The translations under genes were made by a program, and so were the position numbers. DNA of 64,000 bases from Rhizohabitans arisaemae (GTDB taxonomy: Bacteria > Actinomycetota > Actinomycetes > Streptosporangiales > Streptosporangiaceae), in the NCBI RefSeq assembly GCF_025996515.1, contig NZ_BLRH01000005.1, forward strand, positions 1-64,000. The letters are read 5' to 3'. Below, one piece after another: positions 56,451 to 64,000 of the stretch. The notes under the pieces are model-generated. The model saw nothing but the letters and a program-made list of their open reading frames with translations. It made no database searches and was not told where the DNA came from. Within the stretch, counting starts at the first letter, position 1. The number at the start of each line of letters is the position of its first letter.

Positions 56451-57454
56451 CCGGACACCGCCTCCGCGAGTGGGCGCGACGGTGCCGCCGCCTCGACCGG
56501 GTCGCGCTCTCTGAGCAGGTAGACCACCCGCAGGGTGGCGATCCAGACCAGGACCGCGCCGAGCACGTGCAGACCGGCCAGGAACGCGGGCAGCGCGGTG
56601 AAGTACTGCACGTACCCGATCACCCCCTGGCTGAGTTCCACCAGGAACAGGGTGAACGCCGCCTGTCTCGCCCGGCCCGGCGCGTTGCTCACGTGCAGCG
56701 CGAAGAGCAGGGCGAAGGTGAGGCCGGCCACGGCCCAGACGAAGTCGGCGTGGATCCTGGCGACGGTCTCGATGTCGAAGTCGAAGCGGGAGGCCCGCTC
56801 GTCGCCGGAGTGCGGCCCGGTGCCGGTGACGACGGTGCCCGCGAGGAGGAGGCCGAAGACCGCGATGACCAGGACGTGTCCGAGGCGCCGGATGTCCTGG
56901 TGCACGATCCGCCGGGGCGGCCCGTCGCCTTCCCCGGCCCGGACGTACAGCCCGACGCAGGCCGCGATGAGAGCGATCGAGAAGACGAAGTGCATCTGCA
57001 CGGTGACCGGGTTGAGGTTGGTGCCGACCACCAGACCCCCCCAGAGCCCCTGGACGGCGACCCCGAGCGGCTGCAGGGACGCCAGGCGGACCAGGGTACG
57101 GCGGCGCGGGGCCAGTCGGAGCGCGGCGATGAGGGCGGCCACCGCGAAGGCGAGGACGACGAAGGTGAGCAGCCGGTTCCCGAACTCGATCGCCATGTTG
57201 AGCGGCGAATGCTCGGGGTGGGCGACGGGGATGTAGCTGTCGGCCGTGCATCCGGGCCAGGTGGGGCAGCCGAGGCCGGACTTGGAGACCCGCACCACGG
57301 CACCCGTGACGGTGATCCCGGCGTTGACCACGATCGACCAGAAGGCGATCCGGCGCATGGACTGCGGGGTGGGGTTCCACACGGCGGATCGGATCGCGAG
57401 CCAGAGGGCGACCAGGGGGGCGGCGAGGCGGGTGAGGGTGGGCACGCTCTTCAT
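56447..57454 (-). CDS. ctaA: Heme A synthase, COX15/CtaA family
   Basis: The 335-residue membrane enzyme oxidises heme O to heme A. It has eight helices and the extracytoplasmic cysteine pair CPTWPGC (Cys63, Cys69), plus conserved histidines (for example VQMHFVFS). ATG at 57454 has no strong ribosome site; ATG of MRRIAF (residue 33) is an alternative. It overlaps the SanA-like gene by 4 bases and faces the hydroxyproline operon. Confidence 0.9.
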   Translation of the reverse strand: MKSVPTLTRLAAPLVALWLAIRSAVWNPTPQSMRRIAFWSIVVNAGITVTGAVVRVSKSGLGCPTWPGCTADSYIPVAHPEHSPLNMAIEFGNRLLTFVVLAFAVAALIAALRLAPRRRTLVRLASLQPLGVAVQGLWGGLVVGTNLNPVTVQMHFVFSIALIAACVGLYVRAGEGDGPPRRIVHQDIRRLGHVLVIAVFGLLLAGTVVTGTGPHSGDERASRFDFDIETVARIHADFVWAVAGLTFALLFALHVSNAPGRARQAAFTLFLVELSQGVIGYVQYFTALPAFLAGLHVLGAVLVWIATLRVVYLLRERDPVEAAAPSRPLAEAVSG

Positions 57455-57574
57455 GGTAGGGGGAGTGACCGGTGGTCACCGATCCGATCCGGGCGATTCC
57501 CGGATCCGGATGAATCGGACGTCCCCTCACCGGTTCCGGGGGTGTGTTCCCTGCTTAACCTGGGCGGGTACCGG

Positions 57575-57603
57575 TTGATCCGACAGACGCTATGTGACAT
57601 ATT
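57575..57603 (+). promoter_or_regulatory. Promoter and GntR-like operator of the hydroxyproline operon
   Basis: TTGATC (57575-57580) and CATATT (57598-57603) are 17 bases apart and fit a sigma-70-type promoter. The perfect palindrome TATGT-G-ACATA (57591-57601) overlaps the -10 box, a good site for repression by the GntR/FCD protein at the end of the operon. Confidence 0.65.
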
Positions 57604-57636
57604 ACTGTGTGTCGCCTGGAGGGAAGCCGAGGAAGC

Positions 57637-58788
57637 GTGCCTGACGTCGTCGTGATCGGATCGGGGGTCGTCGGCGCCGCCTGCGCGTACTACGCGGCCC
57701 GCGCCGGCCTCACCGTCACCGTCGTCGACCGGGGTCCGGTGGCCGGAGGCACCACCGGGGCGGGGGAGGGGAACATCCTCGTCTCGGACAAGGGACCCGG
57801 GGCCGAGCTCGACCTCGCCACGCTCTCCGCCCGGCTCTGGCGCGACCTGGCCGCCGAGGTCGCCGGCGGTGCGGAGCGGCCCTTCGGCGACCTCGTCGAG
57901 TACGAGCCCAAAGGCGGGCTCGTCGTCGCCGAGACGCCCGGGATCCTGAACGCCCTGACCGGCCTGGCCGACCGGCAGCGGGTCCACGGCGTCACCGCGG
58001 TCGCCGTACCCCCCGAAGACCTGCGCGCCTACGAGCCGCACCTGGCGGGCGGGCTCGCCGGGGGCGTGCACTACCCGCAGGACGCCCAGGTCCAGCCGAT
58101 GCTCGCCGCCGCCCACCTGATCCGGCTGAGCGGGGCGCGGACGCGGACCGGGGCCGAGGTGACCGGCCTGCTCCGCGGGGCCGGGGGACGGGTGACCGGG
58201 GTCCGTACGGCGCGCGGCGACATCCCGGCCGGGGCCGTCGTCAACGCGGCCGGCACCTGGGCGGGCGAGATCGCCGCGTTCGCCGGACTCACCCTGCCCG
58301 TGCTGCCCCGCCGCGGCTTCATCCTGGTCACCGAGCCGGTGCCGCCGCTCATCCGGCACAAGGTCTACACGGCCGCCTACGTGGCCGGGGTTGCCAGCGA
58401 CGACGCGGGGCTGGAGACGTCCGCGGTCGTCGAGGGCACCAAGGCCGGCACCGTGCTGATCGGCGCCAGCAGGGAGCGGGTCGGCTTCGACCGGACCGTC
58501 TCGCTCCCCGTGCTCGCCCGCCTCGCGGCCCAGGCGACGGCCCTCTTCCCGCGGCTCGCGGACGTCCGGGTCATCCGGACGTACTGCGGCTTCCGCCCGT
58601 ACTGTCCGGATCATCTGCCCGTGATCGGGGCCGATCGGCGGACCCCCGGTCTGTTCCACGCCTGCGGGCACGAGGGCGCCGGGATCGGCCTCGCCCCCGC
58701 CACCGGCAGGCTGATCGCCGCCGCGATCGGCGGCGCGGAGCCCCCGGTCGACCCGGCCCCGTTCCTGCCCGGGAGGTTCGCCGCGTGA
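57637..58788 (+). CDS. FAD-dependent D-hydroxyproline dehydrogenase subunit (DAO family)
   Basis: The 383-residue protein has the FAD-binding GSGVVG (8-13) and the DAO fold (VVNAAGTWAGEIA, ACGHEGAGIGLAPATG). In D-hydroxyproline dehydrogenases a subunit of this type oxidises cis-4-hydroxy-D-proline. The following [2Fe-2S] and second FAD subunits complete the complex. GTG at 57637 has a GAGGA site; the frame from 57607 is not family-like. Confidence 0.85.
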   Translation: MPDVVVIGSGVVGAACAYYAARAGLTVTVVDRGPVAGGTTGAGEGNILVSDKGPGAELDLATLSARLWRDLAAEVAGGAERPFGDLVEYEPKGGLVVAETPGILNALTGLADRQRVHGVTAVAVPPEDLRAYEPHLAGGLAGGVHYPQDAQVQPMLAAAHLIRLSGARTRTGAEVTGLLRGAGGRVTGVRTARGDIPAGAVVNAAGTWAGEIAAFAGLTLPVLPRRGFILVTEPVPPLIRHKVYTAAYVAGVASDDAGLETSAVVEGTKAGTVLIGASRERVGFDRTVSLPVLARLAAQATALFPRLADVRVIRTYCGFRPYCPDHLPVIGADRRTPGLFHACGHEGAGIGLAPATGRLIAAAIGGAEPPVDPAPFLPGRFAA

Positions 58789-59063
58789 ATCCGCTGGAGC
58801 TGGTGGGCGCGAGCCCCGAGCCGCCCTTTGAGATCGTTTTCGCCGGGACGCCGGTGCCCGCGTACCCCGGGCAGAGCATCGCCGCCGCGCTGCAGGGCGC
58901 CGGCATCCGCGCGTGGCGGACCACCCGGGTACGGGCCCGGCCGCGCGGCCTGTTCTGCGGCATCGGGGTCTGCTTCGACTGCGTGGTCGTCGTCAACGGC
59001 TCGGCCACCCTCCGGGCCTGCCTGACCGAGGCCCGCCCCGGAGACGAGGTGGAACCCGCGTGA
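58785..59063 (+). CDS. [2Fe-2S]-binding small subunit
   Basis: The 92-residue ferredoxin-like subunit has cluster cysteines in CGIGVCFDC (Cys58, Cys63, Cys66) and Cys79. It passes electrons between the two flavoprotein subunits of the D-hydroxyproline dehydrogenase complex. The GTG overlaps the previous stop by 4 bases. Confidence 0.87.
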   Translation: MNPLELVGASPEPPFEIVFAGTPVPAYPGQSIAAALQGAGIRAWRTTRVRARPRGLFCGIGVCFDCVVVVNGSATLRACLTEARPGDEVEPA

Positions 59064-60427
59064 GGCCGTACGATCTGGCGGTCGTGGGGGCCGGCCCCGC
59101 CGGGCTCGCCTGCGCCGTGGCCGCGGGCCGGGCCGGACTCCGGGTCGTCCTCGTCGACGGCGGGCCGCGGCTCGGCGGACAGTACTACCGCCACGCCCCG
59201 CCGTCCTACCGGGCCACCCGGCCCGGGGTGCTGCACCACGGGTGGCGGACGTTCGCGGCGCTCGCCGCCGCGCTGCCCGCGCTCGACGTCGACGTCCGGC
59301 TCCGGCACCGCGTCTGGGCCGCCGAGACCGCCCCGGACGGACTCCGGCTGCACTGCCTGGCGGGCGACCGCGAGGAGACCCCGGTGACGTTCCCCGCCGC
59401 CCGCCTCGTCGTCGCCACCGGGGCGCACGACCGGGTGCTCCCCTTCCCCGGCTGGGACCTGCCCGGGGTGCTCACCGCGGGGGGCGCGCAGGCGCTGCTC
59501 AAAGGCGAGCTCGTCCTCGCCGGGCGCAAGGTCGTGGTCGCCGGCACCGGGCCCTTCCTGCTCCCGGTCGCCGCCGGGCTCGCCGCCGCGGGCGCGCGGG
59601 TCCGCGGCGTCTTCGAGGCCGGCCGGACCGCCGGCCTCGCCGCCCACCCCGGCATCCTGCTCGCCCACCCCGGCAAGCTCGCCGAGGCGGCCGGGTACGG
59701 GCTGACGCTCGCCGCCCACCGGGTGCCCTACCGGGGCCGGCACGCCGTCGTCGCCGCCCACGGCAACACCGCGCTCACCTCGGTCACCGTCGCCAAGGTC
59801 GACGCCGGCTGGGGCCCGATCCCCGGCACCGAGCGGATGGTGCCGTGCGACACCCTCGCCGTCGGATACGGGTTCACCCCCCAGCTGGAACTCGCGCTCC
59901 AGCTGGGCTGCGCCACCCGGACCGACGCGGACGGCGGCCACATCGTCGCGGTCGACGCCCGTCAGGCCACCGACGTGCCCGGCGTCTACGCGGCCGGGGA
60001 GTCCACCGGCGTCGGCGGTGCCCCGCTCGCCCTGGTCGAGGGCCGGATCGCCGGACTGGCCGCCGCCGGGCGGCCGGCGCCCGCCCGGCTCCTCCGCCTC
60101 CGGGCGCGGCTGCGGGAGTTCGCCCGCGCGCTGCACGCCGCCTACCCGGTGCGGGACGGCTGGCGGGGCTGGCTCCGCGACGACACCGTGGTCTGCCGGT
60201 GCGAGGAGGTGCCGTACGCGCGCCTGCGCGAGGCCCTCGCGCTCGGCGCCGCCGACGCCCGGTCGGTCAAACTCCTGGCCCGGCCGGGGATGGGGCCCTG
60301 CCAGGGGCGGATGTGCGGGTACGCCGTCGGCCGCCTCGCCGGTTCCCCCGAAGGACTCGGACACCGCCCGATCGCCCAGCCCATCCGACTCGCCGACCTC
60401 GCCCGTTTCGAAGGAGACCCCACATGA
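59060..60427 (+). CDS. FAD/NAD(P)-binding large subunit with BFD-like [2Fe-2S] domain
   Basis: The 455-residue subunit has an N-terminal GAGPAG (10-15), a second nucleotide site (VVVAGTGPFLLPVA) and a C-terminal BFD-like cluster with CRC (Cys379, Cys381) and CQGRMC (Cys414, Cys419). This layout matches the HcnB-type subunit of D-hydroxyproline or opine dehydrogenases. GTG at 59060 overlaps the previous stop by 4 bases. Confidence 0.87.
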   Translation: MRPYDLAVVGAGPAGLACAVAAGRAGLRVVLVDGGPRLGGQYYRHAPPSYRATRPGVLHHGWRTFAALAAALPALDVDVRLRHRVWAAETAPDGLRLHCLAGDREETPVTFPAARLVVATGAHDRVLPFPGWDLPGVLTAGGAQALLKGELVLAGRKVVVAGTGPFLLPVAAGLAAAGARVRGVFEAGRTAGLAAHPGILLAHPGKLAEAAGYGLTLAAHRVPYRGRHAVVAAHGNTALTSVTVAKVDAGWGPIPGTERMVPCDTLAVGYGFTPQLELALQLGCATRTDADGGHIVAVDARQATDVPGVYAAGESTGVGGAPLALVEGRIAGLAAAGRPAPARLLRLRARLREFARALHAAYPVRDGWRGWLRDDTVVCRCEEVPYARLREALALGAADARSVKLLARPGMGPCQGRMCGYAVGRLAGSPEGLGHRPIAQPIRLADLARFEGDPT

Positions 60428-61329
60428 GCGCCGACCGCAAACCCTGGCACGGCGTCCTGACGGCCGTGGCGCTGCCGTTCCGGGACGACCTAGACGTCGA
60501 CTGGGACGCCTACGCCGACCACCTGCGCCGGCAGGTCGAGCTCGGCTGCGACGGCGTCGTGTGCAACGGATCCCTCGGGGAGTACCAGACGTTGCGGCCC
60601 GCGGAGCGGGAGCGGGTCGTGCGGACCGCGGTGGAGGCCGTGGGCGGCGACCGGGTGATGGCCGGGGTCGCGGCCTACGGCGCGCGCGAGTCCCGGGACT
60701 GGGCCGAGCGGGCGGCCGAGGCGGGCTGCGCGTCGGTGATGCTGCTCCCGCCGAACGCCTACCGCGCCGACGGGCGGGCCGTGCTCGCCCACTACGCCGA
60801 GGTGGCGCGGGCCGGGCTGCCCGTGGTGGCCTACAACAACCCCTACGACACCAAGGTCGACCTGACCCCGGCCCTGCTGGCCCGGCTGTTCGGGGCGGGG
60901 AGCGTCGTCGCGGTGAAGGAGTTCAGCGGGGACGTCCGGCGGGCCTACGAGATCGCCGAGCTCGCGCCCGGCCTGGACCTTTTGGCGGGCTCCGACGACG
61001 TCGTGCTGGAACTCGTCCTCGCCGGCGCGGTCGGCTGGATCGCCGGGTACACCAACGCGCTGCCCGACGCGTGCGTCGCGCTCTACCGGGCCGTCGCCGC
61101 GGGGGACCTGGAGACGGCGCTGCCGCTCTACCGGACGCTGCACCCCCTGCTCCGCTGGGATTCCAAGACTGAGTTCGTCCAGGCGATCAAGCTTTCCATG
61201 GACCTCGCCGGGGTACGGGGCGGGCCGTGCCGCCCGCCGCGGGTCCCGCTCACCCCCGAGCAGGATCGGTCGGTGACCGCCGCGACGGAGACGGCGCTCG
61301 CCCTGGGCCTCGGCGCGGTGAGCCGGTGA
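60424..61329 (+). CDS. DapA-family enzyme, probable pyrroline-4-hydroxy-2-carboxylate deaminase
   Basis: The 301-residue TIM-barrel protein of the dihydrodipicolinate synthase family has the Schiff-base lysine Lys165 (VAVKEFSGD), Tyr137 (VAYNNP) and GSLGE (49-53) in place of GTTGE. In this context it should be the deaminase that turns delta-1-pyrroline-4-hydroxy-2-carboxylate into alpha-ketoglutarate semialdehyde. ATG at 60424 overlaps the previous stop. Confidence 0.85.
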   Translation: MSADRKPWHGVLTAVALPFRDDLDVDWDAYADHLRRQVELGCDGVVCNGSLGEYQTLRPAERERVVRTAVEAVGGDRVMAGVAAYGARESRDWAERAAEAGCASVMLLPPNAYRADGRAVLAHYAEVARAGLPVVAYNNPYDTKVDLTPALLARLFGAGSVVAVKEFSGDVRRAYEIAELAPGLDLLAGSDDVVLELVLAGAVGWIAGYTNALPDACVALYRAVAAGDLETALPLYRTLHPLLRWDSKTEFVQAIKLSMDLAGVRGGPCRPPRVPLTPEQDRSVTAATETALALGLGAVSR

Positions 61330-62333
61330 TGGTGCGCACCCGGAACGTCTTCCACGCGGTCGACTCCCACACCGAGGGGATGCCCACCCGGGTGATCACC
61401 GGCGGGGTCGGGCCGATCCCCGGGGCGACCATGGCCGAGCGCCGGGAGTACCTGATGGCCCACCTCGACGGCCTGCGCACCCTGCTGATGTACGAGCCGC
61501 GCGGGCACGCGTCCATGAGCGGCGCGATCCTCCAGCCGCCGACCCGGCCCGACGCCGACCACGGCGTGCTCTTCATCGAGGTCTCCGGCTGCCTGCCGAT
61601 GTGCGGGCACGGCACGATCGGCGTGGCGACCGTCCTGGTGGAGACCGGGATGGTGCCGGTCGTGGAACCGGTCACCGAGGTCCGGCTGGACACCCCGGCC
61701 GGGCTTGTCGTCGCACGGGTCCGGGTGGAGAACGGCGCGGCCAAGGCCGTGACCATCCGCAACGTGCCGTCGTTCAGCGTGGTACGGGACGCCGTGGTGG
61801 AGGTGCCCGGCTTCGGGGAGGTTCGCTACGACCTCGCCTACGGCGGGAACTTCTACGCCATCCTCCCGCTGGAGCGGCTCGGCCTGCCGTTCGACCGGGC
61901 GGCCAAGCAGCCGATCCTGGCGGCCGGCCTGGCGATCATGGCGGCGATCGACGCGGCGGGGGAGCCGGTGCACCCGCTCGACCCCGGCATCCGGGGCTGC
62001 CGCCACGTGCAGCTCCTCGCCCCCGGCTCCACGGCGTCGCACTCCCGGCACGCGATGGCCATCCACCCCGGCTGGTTCGACCGGTCGCCCTGCGGCACCG
62101 GGACCTCGGCCCGCCTGGCCCAGCTGCACGCCCGGGGCGAGCTGGCGGTCGGCGACGAACTGGTCAACGAGTCGTTCATCGGCACCTCCTTCACCGGCCG
62201 GATCGTCGAGGAGACCGAGGTGGCGGGGTGGCCCGCGGTGGTCCCCGAGATCACCGGGCGGGCCTGGATCACCGGGACCGCGCAGTACTTCCTCGACCCG
62301 GAGGACCCCTTCCCCGCCGGGTTCCTCCTGTGA
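61329..62333 (+). CDS. 4-hydroxyproline 2-epimerase (proline racemase family)
   Basis: The 334-residue enzyme has both catalytic cysteines of the racemase/epimerase type: Cys92 in MCGHGTIG and Cys255 in PCGTGTSA. The related trans-3-hydroxyproline dehydratases have Thr at the second site, so epimerisation of trans-4-hydroxy-L-proline to cis-4-hydroxy-D-proline is the better call. ATG 61329 shares one base with the previous stop; GTG 61326 is equally possible. Confidence 0.9.
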   Translation: MVRTRNVFHAVDSHTEGMPTRVITGGVGPIPGATMAERREYLMAHLDGLRTLLMYEPRGHASMSGAILQPPTRPDADHGVLFIEVSGCLPMCGHGTIGVATVLVETGMVPVVEPVTEVRLDTPAGLVVARVRVENGAAKAVTIRNVPSFSVVRDAVVEVPGFGEVRYDLAYGGNFYAILPLERLGLPFDRAAKQPILAAGLAIMAAIDAAGEPVHPLDPGIRGCRHVQLLAPGSTASHSRHAMAIHPGWFDRSPCGTGTSARLAQLHARGELAVGDELVNESFIGTSFTGRIVEETEVAGWPAVVPEITGRAWITGTAQYFLDPEDPFPAGFLL

Positions 62334-63337
62334 CCGTGCCCGGCGGGCCGCGGTGGATCGATGCGGCGGCGCTCCGGCGGGCCGTCCCGACGGAACGGGC
62401 CGTGGCGGCGATCGGCGCGGCCCTCGCCGGAGGGCTCGACCCCGAGGACGGCCCCGATCGGACGGCCGTGCCCCTCCCCGCCGGAGAGTTCCTGATCATG
62501 CCCGCCGCGGGTGCCGGGTACGCGGGGACGAAGGTGGCCACCGTCGCGCCCGGCAACCCCGCCCGGGGCCTCCCCCGGATCCAGGGCCTCTACCTGCTTT
62601 TCGACGCGGGGACGCTCACCCCGCTGGCGGTGCTGGACGGGGCCGCGCTCACCCTGCTGCGGACCGCGGCCGTGTCCGCGGTCGCCGTACGGCACCTGGC
62701 CCCGCCGGAGGCGTCCCGGCTCGTGGTGTTCGGGACCGGGCCGCAGGCGTGGGAACATCTGGCGGCGCTGCGGGCGGTACGTCCCCTCACCTCGGTGGGG
62801 GTCGTCGGCCGCGACCCCGACCGGACCCGGGGATTCGTCCGGCGCCTCGCCGGGGCCGGTCTGGAGGCGGAGGCCGTCGCGGCCGAGGCGGTCGCCGGGG
62901 CGGACCTGATCGTCTGCTGCACCACGGCGCGGGAGCCGCTCTTTCCCGGCCGGCTCGTCCCCGGCCACGCCGTCGTCGTCGCCGTCGGATCCCACGAGGC
63001 CGACGCCCGCGAGGTCGACGGCGACCTCGTCGCCCGCGCCACCGTGGTCGTGGAGGCGCGCTCCGCGGCGCTGCGGGAAGCGGGGGACGTGATGATCCCG
63101 CTGAAGGCGGGTACGATCGGGCCGGATCATCCGGTGGGTGATCTCGCCGAGCTCGTCCGGGGCTTTGTGAAGGTTCCTGCGAATCGACCCCGTCTGTTTA
63201 AGAGCGTGGGAATGGCCTGGGAGGACCTTGTCGTCGCCGCCGCGGCGCATGAGGCCCTGAGCGAGGAGGAGCAAGGGGATGGGGACACAGCACCGGCTCA
63301 CCCTGCCCGCGGTGGGGGGCCGGCAGAGCCTGCGTGA
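62330..63337 (+). CDS. Ornithine cyclodeaminase/mu-crystallin family reductase
   Basis: The 335-residue protein has the Rossmann motif VVFGTGPQAWEHLAAL and the family N-terminal core (GYAGTKVATVAPGNP). In hydroxyproline and proline operons such proteins reduce delta-1-pyrroline-2-carboxylate to proline, which would handle imino acids from 3-hydroxyproline or from side reactions. GTG overlaps the previous stop by 4 bases. Its end overlaps the regulator gene by 59 bases. Confidence 0.8.
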   Translation: MTVPGGPRWIDAAALRRAVPTERAVAAIGAALAGGLDPEDGPDRTAVPLPAGEFLIMPAAGAGYAGTKVATVAPGNPARGLPRIQGLYLLFDAGTLTPLAVLDGAALTLLRTAAVSAVAVRHLAPPEASRLVVFGTGPQAWEHLAALRAVRPLTSVGVVGRDPDRTRGFVRRLAGAGLEAEAVAAEAVAGADLIVCCTTAREPLFPGRLVPGHAVVVAVGSHEADAREVDGDLVARATVVVEARSAALREAGDVMIPLKAGTIGPDHPVGDLAELVRGFVKVPANRPRLFKSVGMAWEDLVVAAAAHEALSEEEQGDGDTAPAHPARGGGPAEPA

Positions 63338-63959
63338 GCAGGTGGCGCAGGCGCTCCGCTCGGCCTTGATCGCAGGCGAGATGCGCCCGGGGACGGTGTA
63401 TTCGGCTCCGGTGCTCGCCGCCCAGTTCGGCGTCTCCCCGACACCGGTCCGCGAGGCCATGCTCGACCTCGCCAAGGAAGGCCTCGTCGAGGCGGTGCGG
63501 AACAAGGGCTTCCGGGTCACCGACCTGTCCGAACGGGATCTCGACGAGATCGCCGAGATCCGCGCCCTGATCGAGGTCCCGATCGTGGCCCGCCTCGCAG
63601 ACCCGGCGCGGGCGGAGGAGTTCGCGGCGCTGCGTCCCGTCGCCGAGCGGATCGTCGCCGCGGCCGAGACGGGCGACCTGGTCGCCTACGTCGACGCCGA
63701 TCTCGGCTTCCACCTGGGCCTGCTCGCCCTCGCGGGCAACCGGCACCTGGTCGAGGTGGTCCGCGACCTGCGCAGCCGCGCCCGCCTCTACGGCCTGGCC
63801 TCGCTCGTCGAGCGCGGCGCCCTCGCGCATTCGGCGGTCGAGCACCTGACCCTGCTCGACCTGCTCGCCGCCGGGGACCGGGCGGGTGTCGAACACCTGA
63901 TGACCCGGCACATCCGGCACGTCCGCGGCATCTGGGCCGACCGTCCCGAGGACGACTGA
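63279..63959 (+). CDS. GntR family regulator, FCD subfamily
   Basis: The 226-residue protein has the N-terminal winged helix (SLREQVAQALRSALIAGEM and FGVSPTPVREAMLDLAKEGLVEA) and an all-helical FCD ligand domain with the metal-binding pattern D-x3-H (DADLGFHLGL) and two later His. It probably represses the operon by binding TATGTGACATA at 57591-57601 until hydroxyproline or a derivative binds. ATG at 63279 has a GGAGGAG site upstream. Confidence 0.9.
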   Translation: MGTQHRLTLPAVGGRQSLREQVAQALRSALIAGEMRPGTVYSAPVLAAQFGVSPTPVREAMLDLAKEGLVEAVRNKGFRVTDLSERDLDEIAEIRALIEVPIVARLADPARAEEFAALRPVAERIVAAAETGDLVAYVDADLGFHLGLLALAGNRHLVEVVRDLRSRARLYGLASLVERGALAHSAVEHLTLLDLLAAGDRAGVEHLMTRHIRHVRGIWADRPEDD

Positions 63960-64000
63960 CCCCGTTTCATCGCGTTTCCCGACTTTCCCGGGGGTACGGC

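Overview
The window is chromosomal DNA from a high-GC actinomycete. GTG and TTG starts are common, genes overlap by 4 bases (GTGA or ATGA), and there are actinobacterial markers (whiA, rbpA, steA/steB, opcA, the small gene upstream of tlyA). Gene order and codon use suggest the Streptosporangiaceae or a close relative, but this is inference. There is no CRISPR array, IS element, phage gene, tRNA or rRNA. It reads as conserved core chromosome with some accessory cassettes.

Layout. 0.2-2.1 kb: a divergent MarR regulator and DHA2 efflux pump. 2.4-13.1 kb: a repeat-rich TPR protein, an MBL hydrolase, a DUF1015 protein, then TPR, HAD, small protein, tlyA, nadK and recN, in an order known from other actinobacteria (for example the Rv1691-Rv1698 region of M. 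tuberculosis, from memory). 13.1-19.3 kb: steA, steB, a WecA/MraY-like transferase, a MurJ-like flippase and a GT4 glycosyltransferase, a cell-envelope and division block. 19.3-22.2 kb: a yybP-ykoY (Mn2+) riboswitch controlling a TerC-family gene, then psd-pssA (phosphatidylethanolamine synthesis). 22.2-27.7 kb: an MBL hydrolase, a repeat-bearing intergenic region, uvrA with DNA-damage promoter motifs, and a threonine aldolase-like gene. 27.9-29.0 kb: two tandem Rieske lipoproteins. 29.4-35.6 kb: uvrC-rapZ-yvcK-whiA-MFS, coupled by 4-base overlaps except at yvcK-whiA. 35.6-39.5 kb: gap-pgk-tpiA-secG-rbpA, with a DasR-like operator before gap and a strong terminator after rbpA. 39.5-41.3 kb: a GH3 (NagZ-type) hexosaminidase behind a palindromic leader. 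41.3-43.7 kb: a TetR regulator and a YtcJ-type amidohydrolase. 43.7-52.6 kb (minus strand): the pentose phosphate operon tkt-tal-pgi-zwf-opcA-pgl followed by a Clp-N protein. 52.8-57.5 kb: ctaB, a PASTA protein, a PrsW-family protease, a SanA/ElyC-like protein and ctaA (heme A synthesis). 57.6-64.0 kb: a tightly coupled hydroxyproline-catabolism operon ending in a GntR/FCD regulator.

How it works together. The gap-pgk-tpiA and tkt-to-pgl blocks supply central carbon flux and NADPH. rapZ-yvcK-whiA ties metabolism to the cell wall and development. steA/steB with the lipid-carrier transferase and flippase points to envelope polymer assembly at division. uvrA, uvrC and recN give DNA repair. The terminal operon would convert trans-4-hydroxy-L-proline to alpha-ketoglutarate semialdehyde, but the last dehydrogenase and a transporter are not in the window.

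No wholly new multi-gene system stands out. The strongest unexplained signals are the RGDR-type 33-bp repeat protein, the tandem hairpin repeats at about 23.0-23.2 kb, the envelope block with a divergent WecA-like enzyme, and several regulatory sites (riboswitch, damage promoter, DasR-like box, nagZ leader).
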